The notes below the pieces were generated by a model that ran no database searches, was not told the DNA's origin, and saw only the letters and a list, made by a program, of their open reading frames with translations. A stretch of 64,000 nt of DNA from Aspidapion aeneum. Lineage: Eukaryota > Arthropoda > Insecta > Coleoptera > Brentidae. Shown here piece after piece: positions 11,841 to 22,800 of the stretch (positions within the stretch are counted from its first letter, which is position 1; each line of letters begins with the position of its first letter). The DNA is taken from positions 26,984,602 to 27,048,601 of the forward strand of contig OY755039.1 in the NCBI GenBank assembly GCA_963576565.1, given 5' to 3'. Both the position numbers and the translations under genes were made by a program.

Positions 11841-12034
11841 CAGTGGCAGAACTACAATGCAGCAAGGCACAGGGTTGCCGAGAGGCGTATGCTCCATAGA
11901 GAGCCCGAAGGGCTGGAGTGATCACACACACATAGTGATAAGTAAAAAATGATTTCAGCGAAATTAAAAAGGTTTAGTTGGTGGGAGCACCTCTGCCCTG
12001 CAGAAGGTCTTGCTGTATGGTGGTTCTATCACTG
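11841..12034. mobile_element. Short hAT-like MITE (tentative)
   Basis: It begins cagtggcagaactaca and ends in the inverted form (tggtggttctatcactg). CAGTG...CACTG ends suggest a hAT derivative of 194 bp. I could not see a matching 8-bp duplication at the flanks, so the boundaries are tentative. Confidence 0.35.
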
Positions 12035-12490
12035 CTTGTCTTGCAATTCATTGCAGGGAGAAAGGCTGATCAATAGCAAAAATTGTGTACAGTTCTTTAC
12101 CTAATCCATATTTTTGTTGGTCCTGTAAGTCCTTCTTGGTCTTATTTAGGTATAAAGTGATAAAAAAAAGACAAAAATGACTAACGAATAATACCAAACC
12201 AAAGGTCCTGCCAGGACCTAATTTTTACTGATTTTTATTAGTCCGAAGCGCATTGATCAGCCCCTCGGCGCAGGATCTGTCCTGGGAAGGGTTTTAGTTG
12301 AGCGAACAGTCTATCCGGAAAAGTGTTTAAGTTCAATAAACTGTGTCTATCACGGAAAGTGTTTTAGTTTACTATCTGCTCAACACTGAAATAACAATAT
12401 CACAGTTCATATAAATGTATCTTTAGCAGTAAAAAAGCTGGTAAGTACTATAATATGTTTATTAATTAATTTTTAAATATTAATATAATA

Positions 12491-12755
12491 CTGTTCATTG
12501 AATATCAGCTGATGATGGTACAAAAAGTTTGTTTTTGTTTAAAATGTATTTTTTCAGAACCATTTCATATAAAGTTTTGGTATTTTCCATAAATTTTGTA
12601 AAAAAATTATTGTCCACAAAGTTTTACTATTTGACGATATTTTTGTGCAAATTTGATGGAAAAAGTATGCCATGATTTAAATGGGATGGTTCTGAAAAAA
12701 TACATTTTAACAAAAACAAACGTTTTTCCCATCAACAGCTGATTTTCACTGACCA
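12491..12755. mobile_element. Palindromic MITE with CAGCTG ends
   Basis: The left arm ctgttcattgaatatcagct and the right arm, inverted as ctggtcagtgaaaatcagct, continue as mirror images through 'gtttgtttttgtt' and 'tacattttaac' to the centre near 12625. Around it, at 12770-12815, three more atcagctga-like words occur outside the right arm. Non-coding, 265 bp. Confidence 0.6.
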
Positions 12756-12884
12756 GCAGATTTATTTTAACAAATATCAGCTCAGCTGGTGTTCTGTGAT
12801 ATCAGCTGATTTATTTACAGAGAGCTACAGTCTTCTCTCTTTCTGGACCGTGTTAAGGTTATTCTCGTGTTACCAACGGTTTAA

Positions 12885-13965
12885 CACGTAGTTTGCATTT
12901 CTTCCCTTTGGTGTTCTGTGATTCATTCTTTGTACATGTCCGTACCACACCAGTTGTTTTGTTCTTATATCATCCACTAAAGTACGTTCACCCACTGTCA
13001 TAATTTCTCCTAATTTTTAATTTGTAACTCTTTCTCTTTTTGATTTCCCTGCTGCTCTTCTCCAATAGTTCATCTCTGTAGCGGAAAGCATTTTTTCTGT
13101 TCTATTCTTGATTGGCCATACTTCTGAGCCGTATGTAATAATACTTTTTACAATGGTGTTATATATAAGCTTTTTGTTATGTTTTGATATACTTTGGTCC
13201 CAAATTATTCCATTCAATAAAGTTATTGCTTTTCTTCCTTGTACGTTTCGATCTTTTATAGCTTTGTCTAGTGTTCCGTCAGCTGTAATTTTTAGACCTA
13301 AGTATTTATACTCATCAAAGGACTGAATTCGCTGCCCGGTATTTAAGATTAGATCCTGTTTCGTTCCACCGATACACATATACTCTGTCTTATTGAGATT
13401 AACCTCTAGTCCCCACTTATTGTACCCTTCTATTAGTTTTCGTGTCATATATTCGAGGTCGTCATAATCCTGAGCCACTACTATCTGATCATCGGCGAAA
13501 CATAAAGTATACAAGGTGGTTTCGTCCAACGGAATTCCCATGTTTTGACATTTTCTCTTCCATACTTTAAGCACTTGTTCCAAGTATATCTTGAAGAGCG
13601 TAGGCGACATACAGCAACCTTGTTTAAGACCCTTCTTTACTTGAAAGTCTTTGGTTAGTTTTGCTTTTATTTTAACTTTTGCCTTACTATTGCGGTATAA
13701 CTCTTTGATGGCCTTAATTAGTTGTACGCTTATGTTTGTGTTTTCCAACGCTTTCCAAAGTAGATTTGCCTTCTGCAAATCGACGTAAAGCAGATGCAGC
13801 TCTTGTCCGTATGCCATTTTCTTTTCAATAACTTGGGTTATACAAAAGAGATGATCTGAAGTCGATCTACCCGCCCTGAAACCGGCTTGTTCTTCTGCCT
13901 CCATGCCTTTATATTCGCTCTCCACTTTATTTCTTATTATTTTACCGTATATTCTGCTTAGTCAG
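12885..13965 (-). pseudogene. LINE (RTE-type) reverse transcriptase fragment
   Basis: A 302-codon frame (13017-13925) covers the reverse transcriptase of a non-LTR retrotransposon. It has EEQAGFRAGRSTSDHLF near residue 11, GLKQGCCMSPTLFKIYLEQV near 97, the catalytic FADD box near 147, LEVNLNKTEYM near 178 and a thumb region with YKYLGLKI. A stop at 13017 separates it from the continuing frame (VGERTLVDD... then LVWYGHVQRM) down to about 12885. The protein would copy its own RNA at a nicked target. The apurinic endonuclease and the start are missing, so it is 5'-truncated and has at least one nonsense change. It is the same broad family as 3955-4165 and 7448-7645. Confidence 0.85.
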
Positions 13966-15722
13966 TATTATTCTGGTTGTGTATCACCCCGGCACATACA
14001 TAAAACTGACTTAATTGACTTTTCGCGAATTGAGTAGCGGCTTATACTGATGTTTTGGCTAAGCCCGCAACGTTGGTTATACACTTTTCTGCTTTTCCAT
14101 GGAATCCCCATGGCCCATACAAAAATCCTACCCCTAGATAGAAGCACGGATCACCTAACAAATAGGTGATCCGTGATAGAAGATTGCGCTGTATAATATG
14201 CTAGGTCTGTACTTAGTAGTTTTGTTTTAGGACTATGATTTTGTTATTTTTTATATTTTGCTTAATGCAATGTCCTTGTTTAATTCTTTTTCTATTTACT
14301 TATTTACATTACATTTAGTCTGTGATTTGTTTTTTTTATGGTAATGGTAAATTTTTTTGTGAAAATTGAATAAATTTTTGTTGTCGTGTGGTAAAATTTT
14401 GACAGGAATTTAAAAAAAAACGTTATTACAAAATGTACTTTTACACATTTTTTGCAAATTAGCGGATTTAAAATATAAAGTTAAATGAGTTTTGAAACTC
14501 ATACAAATAAACCTATTCTCCTTATTAACGATTATGAATTATCTGACAGATATCGGCGAATATCTGTCACGTACAGGGACTCTAATTTAAGTTAGTTGAA
14601 TGACAGAGTGTTATTGTGACATGTTGGTTAAATAACAACTAACAAAGTTGCCATCTACCTGAAAAGACAACGTTGCCAATAGGCCATAACCGAAAGTTTA
14701 ATATTGCTAACCCAAGTTTTTTTATTGTATTAAACTGTTCGGAATACTGGGTGACCAGTTTTATCAAGCAGAACTTAAATTCTTTTTAGCAAAATATATA
14801 TTTTTTATTTATTACTATTGTCTTTAACACCTCATTAGTTCTAAGTTATTTACTAAAGATAAGAAATAAAATTTTACAGGAACTCGTAAAAATGGATGGC
14901 ATGAACTGTCAATATTTTTCGTATTTCGTATTTTTTATCGTATATAAATGAAGAAGCAATTTTATTATTTTGTAGGACATTATGATAGGTACCCTGCTTA
15001 GTTTGAATCCTCAAAAACTTAAGTTAATATATTTAAAAATATTCAAAAATTAAAAAGTCTTTAAATATCAATTTCTCCAAATCTATAAAAACTTTAAAAG
15101 AGTTTATATAAGTTTTTGTTACGTTGATTGCCGGAATTTAAATTATAAATTGTGTTGCAGAAAGCTGGGTCATCCTGTGTATCAGCAGAACCAAAAACAA
15201 AACCAAACGTCTCTGGGATTAATAATCCAAACCAGTGAAATGAAATAGTTAGCTTAGTTGGAATGATTAATTTTTCAACAAGTTAATAAATTGATTTATA
15301 ATAAAAACCTCAAATAGTTTGAAGATTCATATCGTCGCCTTTCTCACGAAAGATAATATGATGGTAAATTCTTCAGGAGAGCTAAAAAACGAAAGAGGGG
15401 TAGGTTTAAATCAGCACGTCAGCTTTGTTTTAAAGCAATTCAAAGCTGAACTATTTGTAATGAAGATATGTCACTTCGTAAGACCAAAGAGTTGCATGAG
15501 AACGGTTAGACCAAAAAATATTTCAATTTTCGGAAACATTTTGGTAGCGTATCGCATTTTTTGGATTTTTGTCAGTTACTTCGTCGGTACGTGAGATAGG
15601 GGAGATATGTGTGTGGGCTGTGCAGCACTTCCACTGCAACCACCAGTTACTACTCAAGTTTGATGTAGTTTTTCTCGATCTTTATTATTAGAATTATTAA
15701 CAATTGATTATGTTTTTTACAG
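13966..15722. other. Intron leading to the LRR exon
   Basis: Contains the conserved hairpin at 14145-14175 and otherwise AT-rich DNA without recognised elements. A 91-codon frame at 15319 has no family signature. The last bases (attatgttttttacag) form the 3' splice site of the exon at 15723. Confidence 0.4.
14145..14175. other. Perfect 12-bp hairpin, site 1
   Basis: cacggatcacct and aggtgatccgtg are perfect inverted repeats around a 7-base loop (aacaaat). A near-identical hairpin occurs at 47426-47458, and both are preceded by 'aaaaatcct..accc'. This suggests the end of a shared but unrecognised element. Confidence 0.6.
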
Positions 15723-15794
15723 AGATCTCACAAGCAACAACCTTACGATTCTCAGCGAGACGTCGTTGGCAAATTTTGCACATTTGGATGAATT
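15723..15794 (+). CDS. Leucine-rich-repeat exon, 72 nt
   Basis: Flanked by ...ttttttacag and gtgagt, this 72-nt exon encodes one whole leucine-rich repeat, DLTSNNLTILSETSLANFAH followed by LDEL, after the first base completes a codon from the previous exon. The spacing matches the extracellular LRR pattern LxxNxLxxLxxxxFxxLxxL. Intron phase is 2 on both sides, as in the one-repeat-per-exon genes for LGR-type receptors (glycohormone/relaxin receptor relatives). Slit-like or other LRR ectodomain proteins are possible. The TT at its end joins the G that opens the exon at 63401 to give Leu, so the repeat rhythm is preserved across the splice. The product is probably a membrane or secreted protein binding ligand through an LRR solenoid. 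Which one is not shown. Confidence 0.8.
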
Positions 15795-15917
15795 GTGAGT
15801 ACTTACCTATCTATTTTTTCGCTAGTACTTTGGGTTTATAGGGTTAACGGTACTTTTTTTTAGTAAAAGCCATAAGTCTGATAGTTATTCAAATACAAAA
15901 TCAACAAACAAAAAGTT

Positions 15918-17424
15918 AAGGTTCGGTTCGGTGCGAAACTTCTTTGCGTTATGCTTTTGTTTATTTAGTAAAATCTCTTTTAGTTCACCCTGGAAATAAC
16001 TTTTTTTGTTACAATAAAAATTTCTGTTATTTTATCTCACCCAAAACAACTTATTAAGAAAAGTTGTTAAGAATCCTAATTTTCAGGAAAATCAGCCAAC
16101 TTTGATTTTATAAGTCGATTATGAAAATTTTGTTAAGCCGATTTTTTAGCAGATTTTTCTGCAAATTGAGAGTCTGCCTAAAACAAAGGTACTTTACTTT
16201 TAACACTCTTTATTAAATCAGGCTATAAAACCACCCTGTATAATAATTGCTTTGTTTGATTTTCTTAAAATCTGTTTGAGACCACGCACGAGTGAATTAT
16301 AGAAAATCTGAATTTTTGTCATTAATACCTAATCCCCATCCATCGTCGTAAATGACGATAATAAAATTGCCCAAGATCATAAATGAAAATGGTATAACAG
16401 TCCAATGGCAAAAACGGAATTCGTAATAACCGGAGAATATACAAAAATGTCATTCATTAAAACAAGACAAGAGCAAAATCGAAGTTTATTAAATGTCTTT
16501 TTACCAAAACCGCACAAAATCAAAAAGGACAAACTTATAAAAACCAAACCGAACCGAACCGAACCGAACCGAACTCTGTCCTTTCTTTTTATGTATACTG
16601 GTTCCGTTTGTCTTGCTCTCATACAAATCGGTCTCATGGAAATTTGGCGGCAAATTTAAATCAAGAACAAATAATATTGTTCTTTTTAGACCCAAAAATA
16701 CATAAAAAAATAAAAATGTCTGTTTCTTTTCTTAAATTAGCTCCCCTGTCCATCTTTTGTGAGGTAGAAATCGGTGTTAAACGAACTAAACCTCTTGGTC
16801 AATTAATTGCAGATAAATCCTAACCTCGAGTCCTACTCTTGACCGTTTTTAAGGATGGGCCTTGCTTAATGAAAATGCCTATAACAATCACTATGTAGAT
16901 ACGGCGTTTTCTTTAGGCATGACAGTAAAGAAATCGCAGTGAAGGACGCTTCAATTACGTACCAATAACAGAACCGCTCTTCTTTAGGTAAACGTCACAA
17001 GCTAGGACCTACCCTGTTTCATGATTTTGTCCGGTTTTGATTAAAGACGTTATACACAACCTCGATTATGCTCTTGTCTTGTTTTGAAGAATGACGTTTT
17101 TGTACCGTTAATAACATAGGACTGTTATGCCATTTTCCATTATTATCTTAGACGATTTTTTATTGGTCCTTTATAATAAACTATGGGGGCCCTTAATTCC
17201 TGAAGGTATGTATTCACTTGCAACAAAACACGCCGAACAAACCAAACAAACCGCGGGCACTGTAACAACTTTGTATAGTCGGTACGTTGCGCATCGCCGA
17301 ACCGAACGCGCAAAACATTTTTCAAATCTTGTCGTAAAGTAGAAATGCACAAAGAGAATTAATCGGTCCTGTTATGCCATTCCCTTCAAATCAAAGTCCC
17401 CTATGCCGAACCGAACCGAACCAA
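15918..17424. repeat. Region with scattered AACCG pentamers
   Basis: ggttcggttcgg occurs at about 15920. An uninterrupted run of about six AACCG-type units lies at 16546-16574. More copies lie at 17290-17300 and 17404-17420 on the opposite strand to the first, so the outermost blocks are inverted. The sequence between is AT-rich, with overlapping open frames on both strands created by the pentamer (no stop in several frames). It may be one element with pentamer ends; I could not find a target duplication. Confidence 0.4.
16130..16242. repeat. Family D right-end fragment
   Basis: The segment with 'aaaacaaaggtact', 'tattaaatca' and the end 'aaaccaccctg' followed by TA matches the right end of the MITE at 26110-26495. 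The left end is missing or too diverged to place. Confidence 0.45.
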
Positions 17425-17518
17425 ATTATAGCTCATTAGAAGTTAACAATCACGAAATCAAAGTTACTTATTCAAATAAATACCTCGGCATATATCTTGA
17501 CAGTTGTCACATAAATTA

Positions 17519-18236
17519 CCCAGGTAGCAAGGGGTCATCAAACGTCTTTTTTTCGTCGAAAAGTGGTCATTTGGATGACCAGCAGGTCATCTACCAAAAA
17601 ATGTTGTCTTTAAGGCGTCAGTTAGTTGACGTCTTTTCGTAGTGTAGTTTTTGAAGTCTGAAAAACGTCATATATTGGTCACTGCCCACACTGCACACTT
17701 TGTCCAAGAAACATACACTCATACTTACATAGATGGTGCCCCAGTCAGTACTTGACCGGATTTATACGGAATCTGGGGATATGTATGTAAAATAAATTAA
17801 ATATTAAATCAAGACAAACTTCGAGGCTTCTTTCCCTTCAAGGTGGAAATGTGTAAGTCTAGGTATAGGTCTATTTTGATCTGTACCTCACAGACGAACA
17901 CCGCTGTACCTATTCCAGTACTTCCAGGTCTAAGTCACAGAAGAGTCACCTTCTGTGTCTAAGTTTCCTTCAATGTTCTCAAATGCAGGGAATATTTCAT
18001 ATATTCAGACGAGTTAAAAAAAAGTCATAAATAGGTCTGTGTCTGTGACTAATGTTCTGATTTGGTCCCAAATACGTCATATTGCTGACGTCTTTAAAAC
18101 GTCTAAAAATGACGTCATTTTGGGTGTGTCTTTTGAACGTCATTTAAAGGTCATTTACACGTCAGATTAGAGACGTCAATGGTCATTAAAAATGACCTGT
18201 TTTTGACGTTTAAAAAAGGTGACCTTGCTACCTGGG
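17519..18236. mobile_element. MITE with cccaggtagcaagg ends and TGACC/ACGTC repeats
   Basis: The ends cccaggtagcaagg and ccttgctacctggg are inverted and flanked by TA (17517-17518, 18237-18238). Both subterminal zones are studded with variants of gacgtc and ggtcat, more than a dozen in total, on alternating strands. Removing 17519-18236 and one TA rejoins the LINE frame exactly (DSCHI then NYINKTVID). Length is 718 bp and no transposase is present. The repeated ggtcat/acgtc words may be protein-binding sites; that is inference. Confidence 0.85.
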
Positions 18237-18355
18237 TATATAAATAAAACGGTGATTGATTGAATTGAAAATTACAAAAAATTTCGAAAACATTAATAAA
18301 TTAAAAATGCTGTATTCAGCTTTAGTGGAACCACACATTAGCTATGGAAATATAG

Positions 18356-18500
18356 AATAGAATAGAATAGAATACGTTTATTTTCCTTATTTGACAATTT
18401 ACAGAGAATTGTATAGGAATAGTCAAAAAATGTTTAAAAAAAGCCCTAAATCTAAAAACTAAAACTAAAGCGAAGAAAATTTTGTAAAAGACAAAAAACG
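18356..18500 (-). mobile_element. Retroposon 3' end with (TATTC)n tail
   Basis: Flanked by the 7-bp duplication aatatag (18349-18355 and 18501-18507). On the minus strand it ends in about four TATTC units, preceded by 'ggaaaataaacg', so it is a short, 5'-truncated LINE or SINE with a pentamer tail. Removing it and one aatatag restores the host LINE reading SYGNIAWGS. Confidence 0.8.
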
Positions 18501-18951
18501 AATATAGCTTGGGGTAGCGTTTTTAATTGTCATATTAATACATTGGAGAAAATTCAAAAATGGATACTCAAAATAATTATTCTAAATAAACCTTTTCTGT
18601 ACACAACTGACAAATATTAGACATCAGGCTACTATTTTATAAACAACCTTCAATATCCTGGTACAAAAAACAAAAAAAAATAAATTCATACCAGTAGACA
18701 TGAATACAACACTCCCTCTAGGAATCAACTAACCGTGCATAGAAAACATAAGGTCATTGGGCAGCGCTGTCACACATTATAGGACCAAATGTGTATAATC
18801 ATCTACCCGAAAATATAAAAAAACAACCATCTTTAAAGCAGTTTAAACGTTTACTCATCGAATGGCTACAGAAACTTCAAGAATCGAAATTCATTCAGTG
18901 ATTCCTTAAAAAATATTTACAATTCTTAATAAAAAAGAAAAAGGAAACTTT

Positions 18952-19230
18952 ATTGTGTGTGCTTAAGACCACGTGGCAGAAGTGTAAACTTCAACAAGGC
19001 GAAATTAATAATATTGGCCCATAACATATTCTGCAAAGCGGACCGAATCGAACTCTTCTGTGTACTGGCCTTCATCTTCATCATCATATCGCTCGCTGAA
19101 TGTTTTTCACTGTTAGTCGACACGAGCCGATTTCACCCGACTGAGCGTTACATAGCCGAGCCTGACGGCTCGTTGAATTCACTACCCCCAGAAACTGCTA
19201 AACGCGCCTAAAGAAGTTTACACTTCAAAA
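18952..19230. mobile_element. MITE family I, copy 1
   Basis: It shares with 54740-54970 the order attgtgtgtgcttaagacca, 'agaagtgtaaactt', 'catcatcatat', 'gagcgttacatagccgag', 'aacgcgcctaaagaagttta'. gaagtgtaaacttc near the left and gaagtttacacttc at the right are inverted and are each nearly palindromic. This copy has about 48 bp in the middle missing from copy 2, bounded by a repeated ctggcc/ttggccc word. Non-coding. Confidence 0.65.
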
Positions 19231-21344
19231 ACGCAATTTAGTTTTGGGTATTGTTTGTTTAATATTTTATTCAAATGATTATATTTAATGGTTATACAAG
19301 GCATCAATTTGAGATGTTTGTGTAGAAGCGGACAGACCCCATGAGCAAGGAAACTTTTGTGGAGTTTTTGTTTGTTTCTGTACGGAGGTTTTGGGTTTCT
19401 GTTTTTAACATTTATTTACCAGGTTTATCTATTGTTTTAAATTTTGTACATTAATAAACTATTATTGTTCGTGTAGTATTATTCGTGAATTCGGGTATTT
19501 GGTGTTTTATAGGAAATTTGCAATTTGGGAATACAGCGAACACAGCAAACACTTCAATCATCACGATGTTTTGCGTCCGAATGTTTGTTGCATTCGCCGC
19601 AAAGTGCGTTTGTTGGTTCGTTCGGAGTGTTTTGTGGCAAATGAATACACACATCACAATCCGTGGGAGATTTAATTTCGTTGCAAGTGCGCCTTAATTT
19701 TCTTTAGTTATGGTTGGTTCTGTGGTTTTTAGCATTTATGTCTATTATTATTATCAGTTGGAAAAAAACTTCAATTTTTAATATGATCAATAAAAGAAAA
19801 ATAATAAACAAGGATGTTCAGCATGCGTAACAAACGAAATATCCCATATTCTAGGATCATCATCAATTTTGCTATTTTAAGGCAGCGCTCAGCAGACGAA
19901 ATTTATGTTTTTCATATTACATCTATACTAGGATTTTAGATGTATATAGTATATATATAGCAGCAATATCAGTTTTCTAGAAAGTTGTTTTCTCTATTTT
20001 AAAAGGTATCAATCTCCTTTAAGGTTATTGGCCTTTTTTCCTTGTTCTTTTTTGCGAATATCGTCAAAAAATATGATCTATATCTTTATCTGAGAGGGCT
20101 ACTCTTTATACTTTTTTTTAAACCGACTGGGAAACAACGTCTGTACAACTTTTTGTATTAAAAGTTTTACTTTACACGCAGTTCCTTTCAAAAAACTTTT
20201 AATTTTCAAAAAATTTCTGATGACAGTTTTTAAAGCGTGTTTATTTTAGTAGCTTTGACATCCTATTAAAATTATTTAAAATATAGAGTACAAATTTTGT
20301 AAATTGAGGCCAACTTTAAAAGTAGCCAATTATACCGTAAACTATTGGTCTTATAATAGTTAAAAATATACTAAGCTTCTTAAACATAGCATTACCACTT
20401 AAAAATTGGATATTTGCAATATGTGCATTAATTGTCGTAAATTTGTCGTGAAGGAAAATAAGTTTCGCGTCCCCGCCCGCTTTATCCCGGACTTACCACT
20501 GAACTAAAAAAAATTGATTTGTGTAATAGCATGGTCTGGTTGAACTGTGATGAAATGTCCTTCTTCCTTATAGACCGGTGGACGTTTAATAGATCATTTC
20601 AAAAATTATGATCCTAAAACGCAAATATTTTTTTAAAATAGCACAAAAAACTTATTGGTGTATTTTTGTACTATACCGAAAGTTATATTTTCATCAGAAA
20701 TCGTTTTTCTTTCATCTTATAAAAGCAAAAAAATTGAAAAAAAAAACAATTTAATTAAATATAAAAAGCTATACTTCCTTGCTCTGTCTGTTTATGTAAC
20801 ACTTTCAGCAGCTCCAAAGTTTATAATAAAATTTGCTATCACTGTCGAGTCTAATTTCGTTGTCGCCATTTTCTCCTGCTGTAGATATGTCTAGACCGCT
20901 TTCGTATACTCATTATTGTCTTATTTCGAGTCGTTTTATCTTAAAACTTCTACGCTGATTAGCTTTCAAACGATGGAAGGTCCGGAATTCTCACACCCAG
21001 TAAAAAAACTATTTAGTAAAATAACAATTTTTTGAGTTGATTTTTATTTTAATCTCTTTGGGTCTAAGAAGACTCGTCGTCGCTAATTGGCCGCGGCTGA
21101 TTCATCGTCGACCCAGCTGACCGCCGCGCCTACCCAAGTTGCCACCGGATATAGTAGCCGCCTAACCAATTTGCCGCCTTCCCGACTCGCCACCTACCGC
21201 CATGTTTATAGTTTGCAATTTTATTTATTAAAGGCTCATAACCTAGTCTACTTCTTTCCAAACTAGCTCCTTTGTCCTTCTTTTGGGAGTTCTAAATCGG
21301 TGTTAATCTAATCTTGGTCAATTGATTTATCTATCTATCTATCT
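19231..21344. other. Intron without recognised content
   Basis: AT-rich DNA, with a GC-richer patch at 21080-21210 holding repeated 'cgccgc..' and 'gccacc' words. It ends with four tctatcta repeats before the LINE. No coding or terminal repeats were identified. Confidence 0.35.
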
Positions 21345-22311
21345 ATTTCGCCTTCTTCAATCCATCTCCATCTTGCACTCTTCTCTGCCTGTCGCCGTGT
21401 TCAGCCATCTAGTTCCCGCGTATTTCTTCAAATCTTCCGCCCACCTCATTTGGGGTCTTCCCCTACTTCTTTTATTTTTCCAAGGTCTCCAGTTTATAAT
21501 ACATTTGTTCCATCGATCGTCTTTCTGTCTGATATTATGACCGGCAAATTTCCATTTTAATTTTGCTACTTGTCCTCTGAAATTCCTTACTTTTGTTTTA
21601 TTCCTTATCCATTCGTTGCTTTTTCTATCTGTTAGCTTTACATGTAACATTTGTCTTTCCATAGACCTTTGGGCCTTTGTTACCTTGTCCATGTTTGATT
21701 TTGTACGTGTCCAGATCTGGGATCCATAGGTAAGTACAGGAAGGATACATTGGTTATACACTTTCGTTTTAAGGTACTGGGGATATTTTTTATTTCTTAA
21801 TATGTAGCTTAATTTACCGAATGCTGCCCAGGCCAATCTTACTTACTCTTTTTTTAGTTTAATAATTTGTCCCAGGTATATATATTACTCTACTTGTTTT
21901 ATTTTGTTTTGTTGTATTCTGACCGTAATATCTTCGTCTGTGTTTGTTATGATTTTAGTTTTAGTGTAGTTTATACTTAAGCCTATATTTTTCGCTGCTG
22001 TATCCAGCTCTTCCAGCATTTTTATCAGTTCTTCCTTCTTGTCTGTTATTAAGGCGATATTCTCAGCATATCTTAGGTGGTTCAAGAATTGTCCGTTTAC
22101 TTTGATGCCTATTTCTTCCCAATCTAACCTTTTAAAAACATCTTCTAGGGTCTGAATAAATAATTTAGGGGATATGTTGTTGCTTCGTTATATATATTGG
22201 CTATTAAGTCTGTATATCTGTAATCTATTCAGCCATTAATTAAAGATGCTTTTACTGCTTAGTGCTAAATGCTATCGAAAGCTTTTTCGAAGTCTATAAA
22301 AATATAATGGA

Positions 22312-22354
<43 letters not shown>

Positions 22355-22800
22355 AGGTCGATAGTTTTTTAGGTCTGCTCTATCGCCTTTCTTCTGAATA
22401 ATGGTTATTGATTATTTCCAGTTGTTTGGGATTATTTTTTCTTTTAGTATTTTATTCAGAAGAATATGGAGGGTATTAACTACAGCTTTACCACCGTACT
22501 TGAGCATTTCTGCCGTTACTCCGTCTTTTCCAAATGATTTGTCATTTTTCATTTTCTTTAATGCCCTCTTTATTTCCGCTTTGCTTATTTCAGGTTGTAG
22601 TTAGAGTTTTTGTTCTTTATTTTTGTTTGAAGTTTCTTCATGGTCTCTCGTGATGGTTCCCTTTTTGTTTGGTATAATTCTGTATAGAATAGGTGGGTGA
22701 TATTTATGATATCCTCTTTAACGTTAGTTTCTATGCCGTTCATATACTTTATTTTAATTATTTCATATCTACCTAGAGTCGGCCTTAGATATTTCATTCA
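21345..22800 (-). pseudogene. LINE (RTE-type) family 2, copy 1
   Basis: Minus-strand pieces run from an RT upstream motif (GKDGVTAEMLKYG, about 22500) through a degenerate catalytic box (RYAENIALITDKKEELIKML at about 22060, YADD changed to YAEN) to the thumb (AWAAFGKLSYILRNKKYPQY at 21836) and the C-terminus. The C-terminus reads GHNIRQKDDRWNKCIINWRP, then RSRGRPQMRWAEDLKK and TRWLNTATGREECKMEMD. The 'GRP..RW.DDL....G..W' ending is typical of RTE-type LINEs. A (TG)n tract at 22313-22351 lies inside the RT. Stops and shifts make it inactive. It is close kin to 47725-52200. Confidence 0.85.
22313..22351. repeat. (TG)n microsatellite
   Basis: About 19 TG dinucleotides in a row, lying within the LINE copy 21345-22800, so the repeat expanded after that insertion. 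Confidence 0.95.

Larger units (their letters stand above)
17430..18925 (+). pseudogene. LINE (CR1/jockey-like) 3' part, broken by two insertions
   Basis: Three blocks of one reverse-transcriptase C-terminal region are readable: 17436-17518 (EIKVTYSNKYLGIYLDSCHI), 18239-18355 (LKMLYSALVEPHISYG) and 18508-18925 (AWGSVFNCHIN, LEKIQKWILKIIILNKP, later RLLIEWLQKL). The YLGIYLD box and 'ALVEP...YG..WG' are thumb/C-terminal motifs of CR1/jockey-like LINEs. The blocks are separated by a MITE (17519-18236) and a short retroposon (18356-18500). The catalytic FADD region is absent, and frame slips and stops are present in the flanking blocks. Confidence 0.75.

Noticed and set aside
14145..14175. Helitron 3' hairpin
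   Set aside because: No CTRR terminus after the hairpin and no 5' TC end; the stem is at a wrong distance from any such motif.
15319..15594. 91-codon frame just upstream of the LRR exon
   Set aside because: No LRR pattern, no splice donor linking to the exon, and AT-rich codon use typical of chance.
16405..16695. Overlapping open frames on both strands
   Set aside because: They depend on the AACCG repeat, which lacks stops in several frames.
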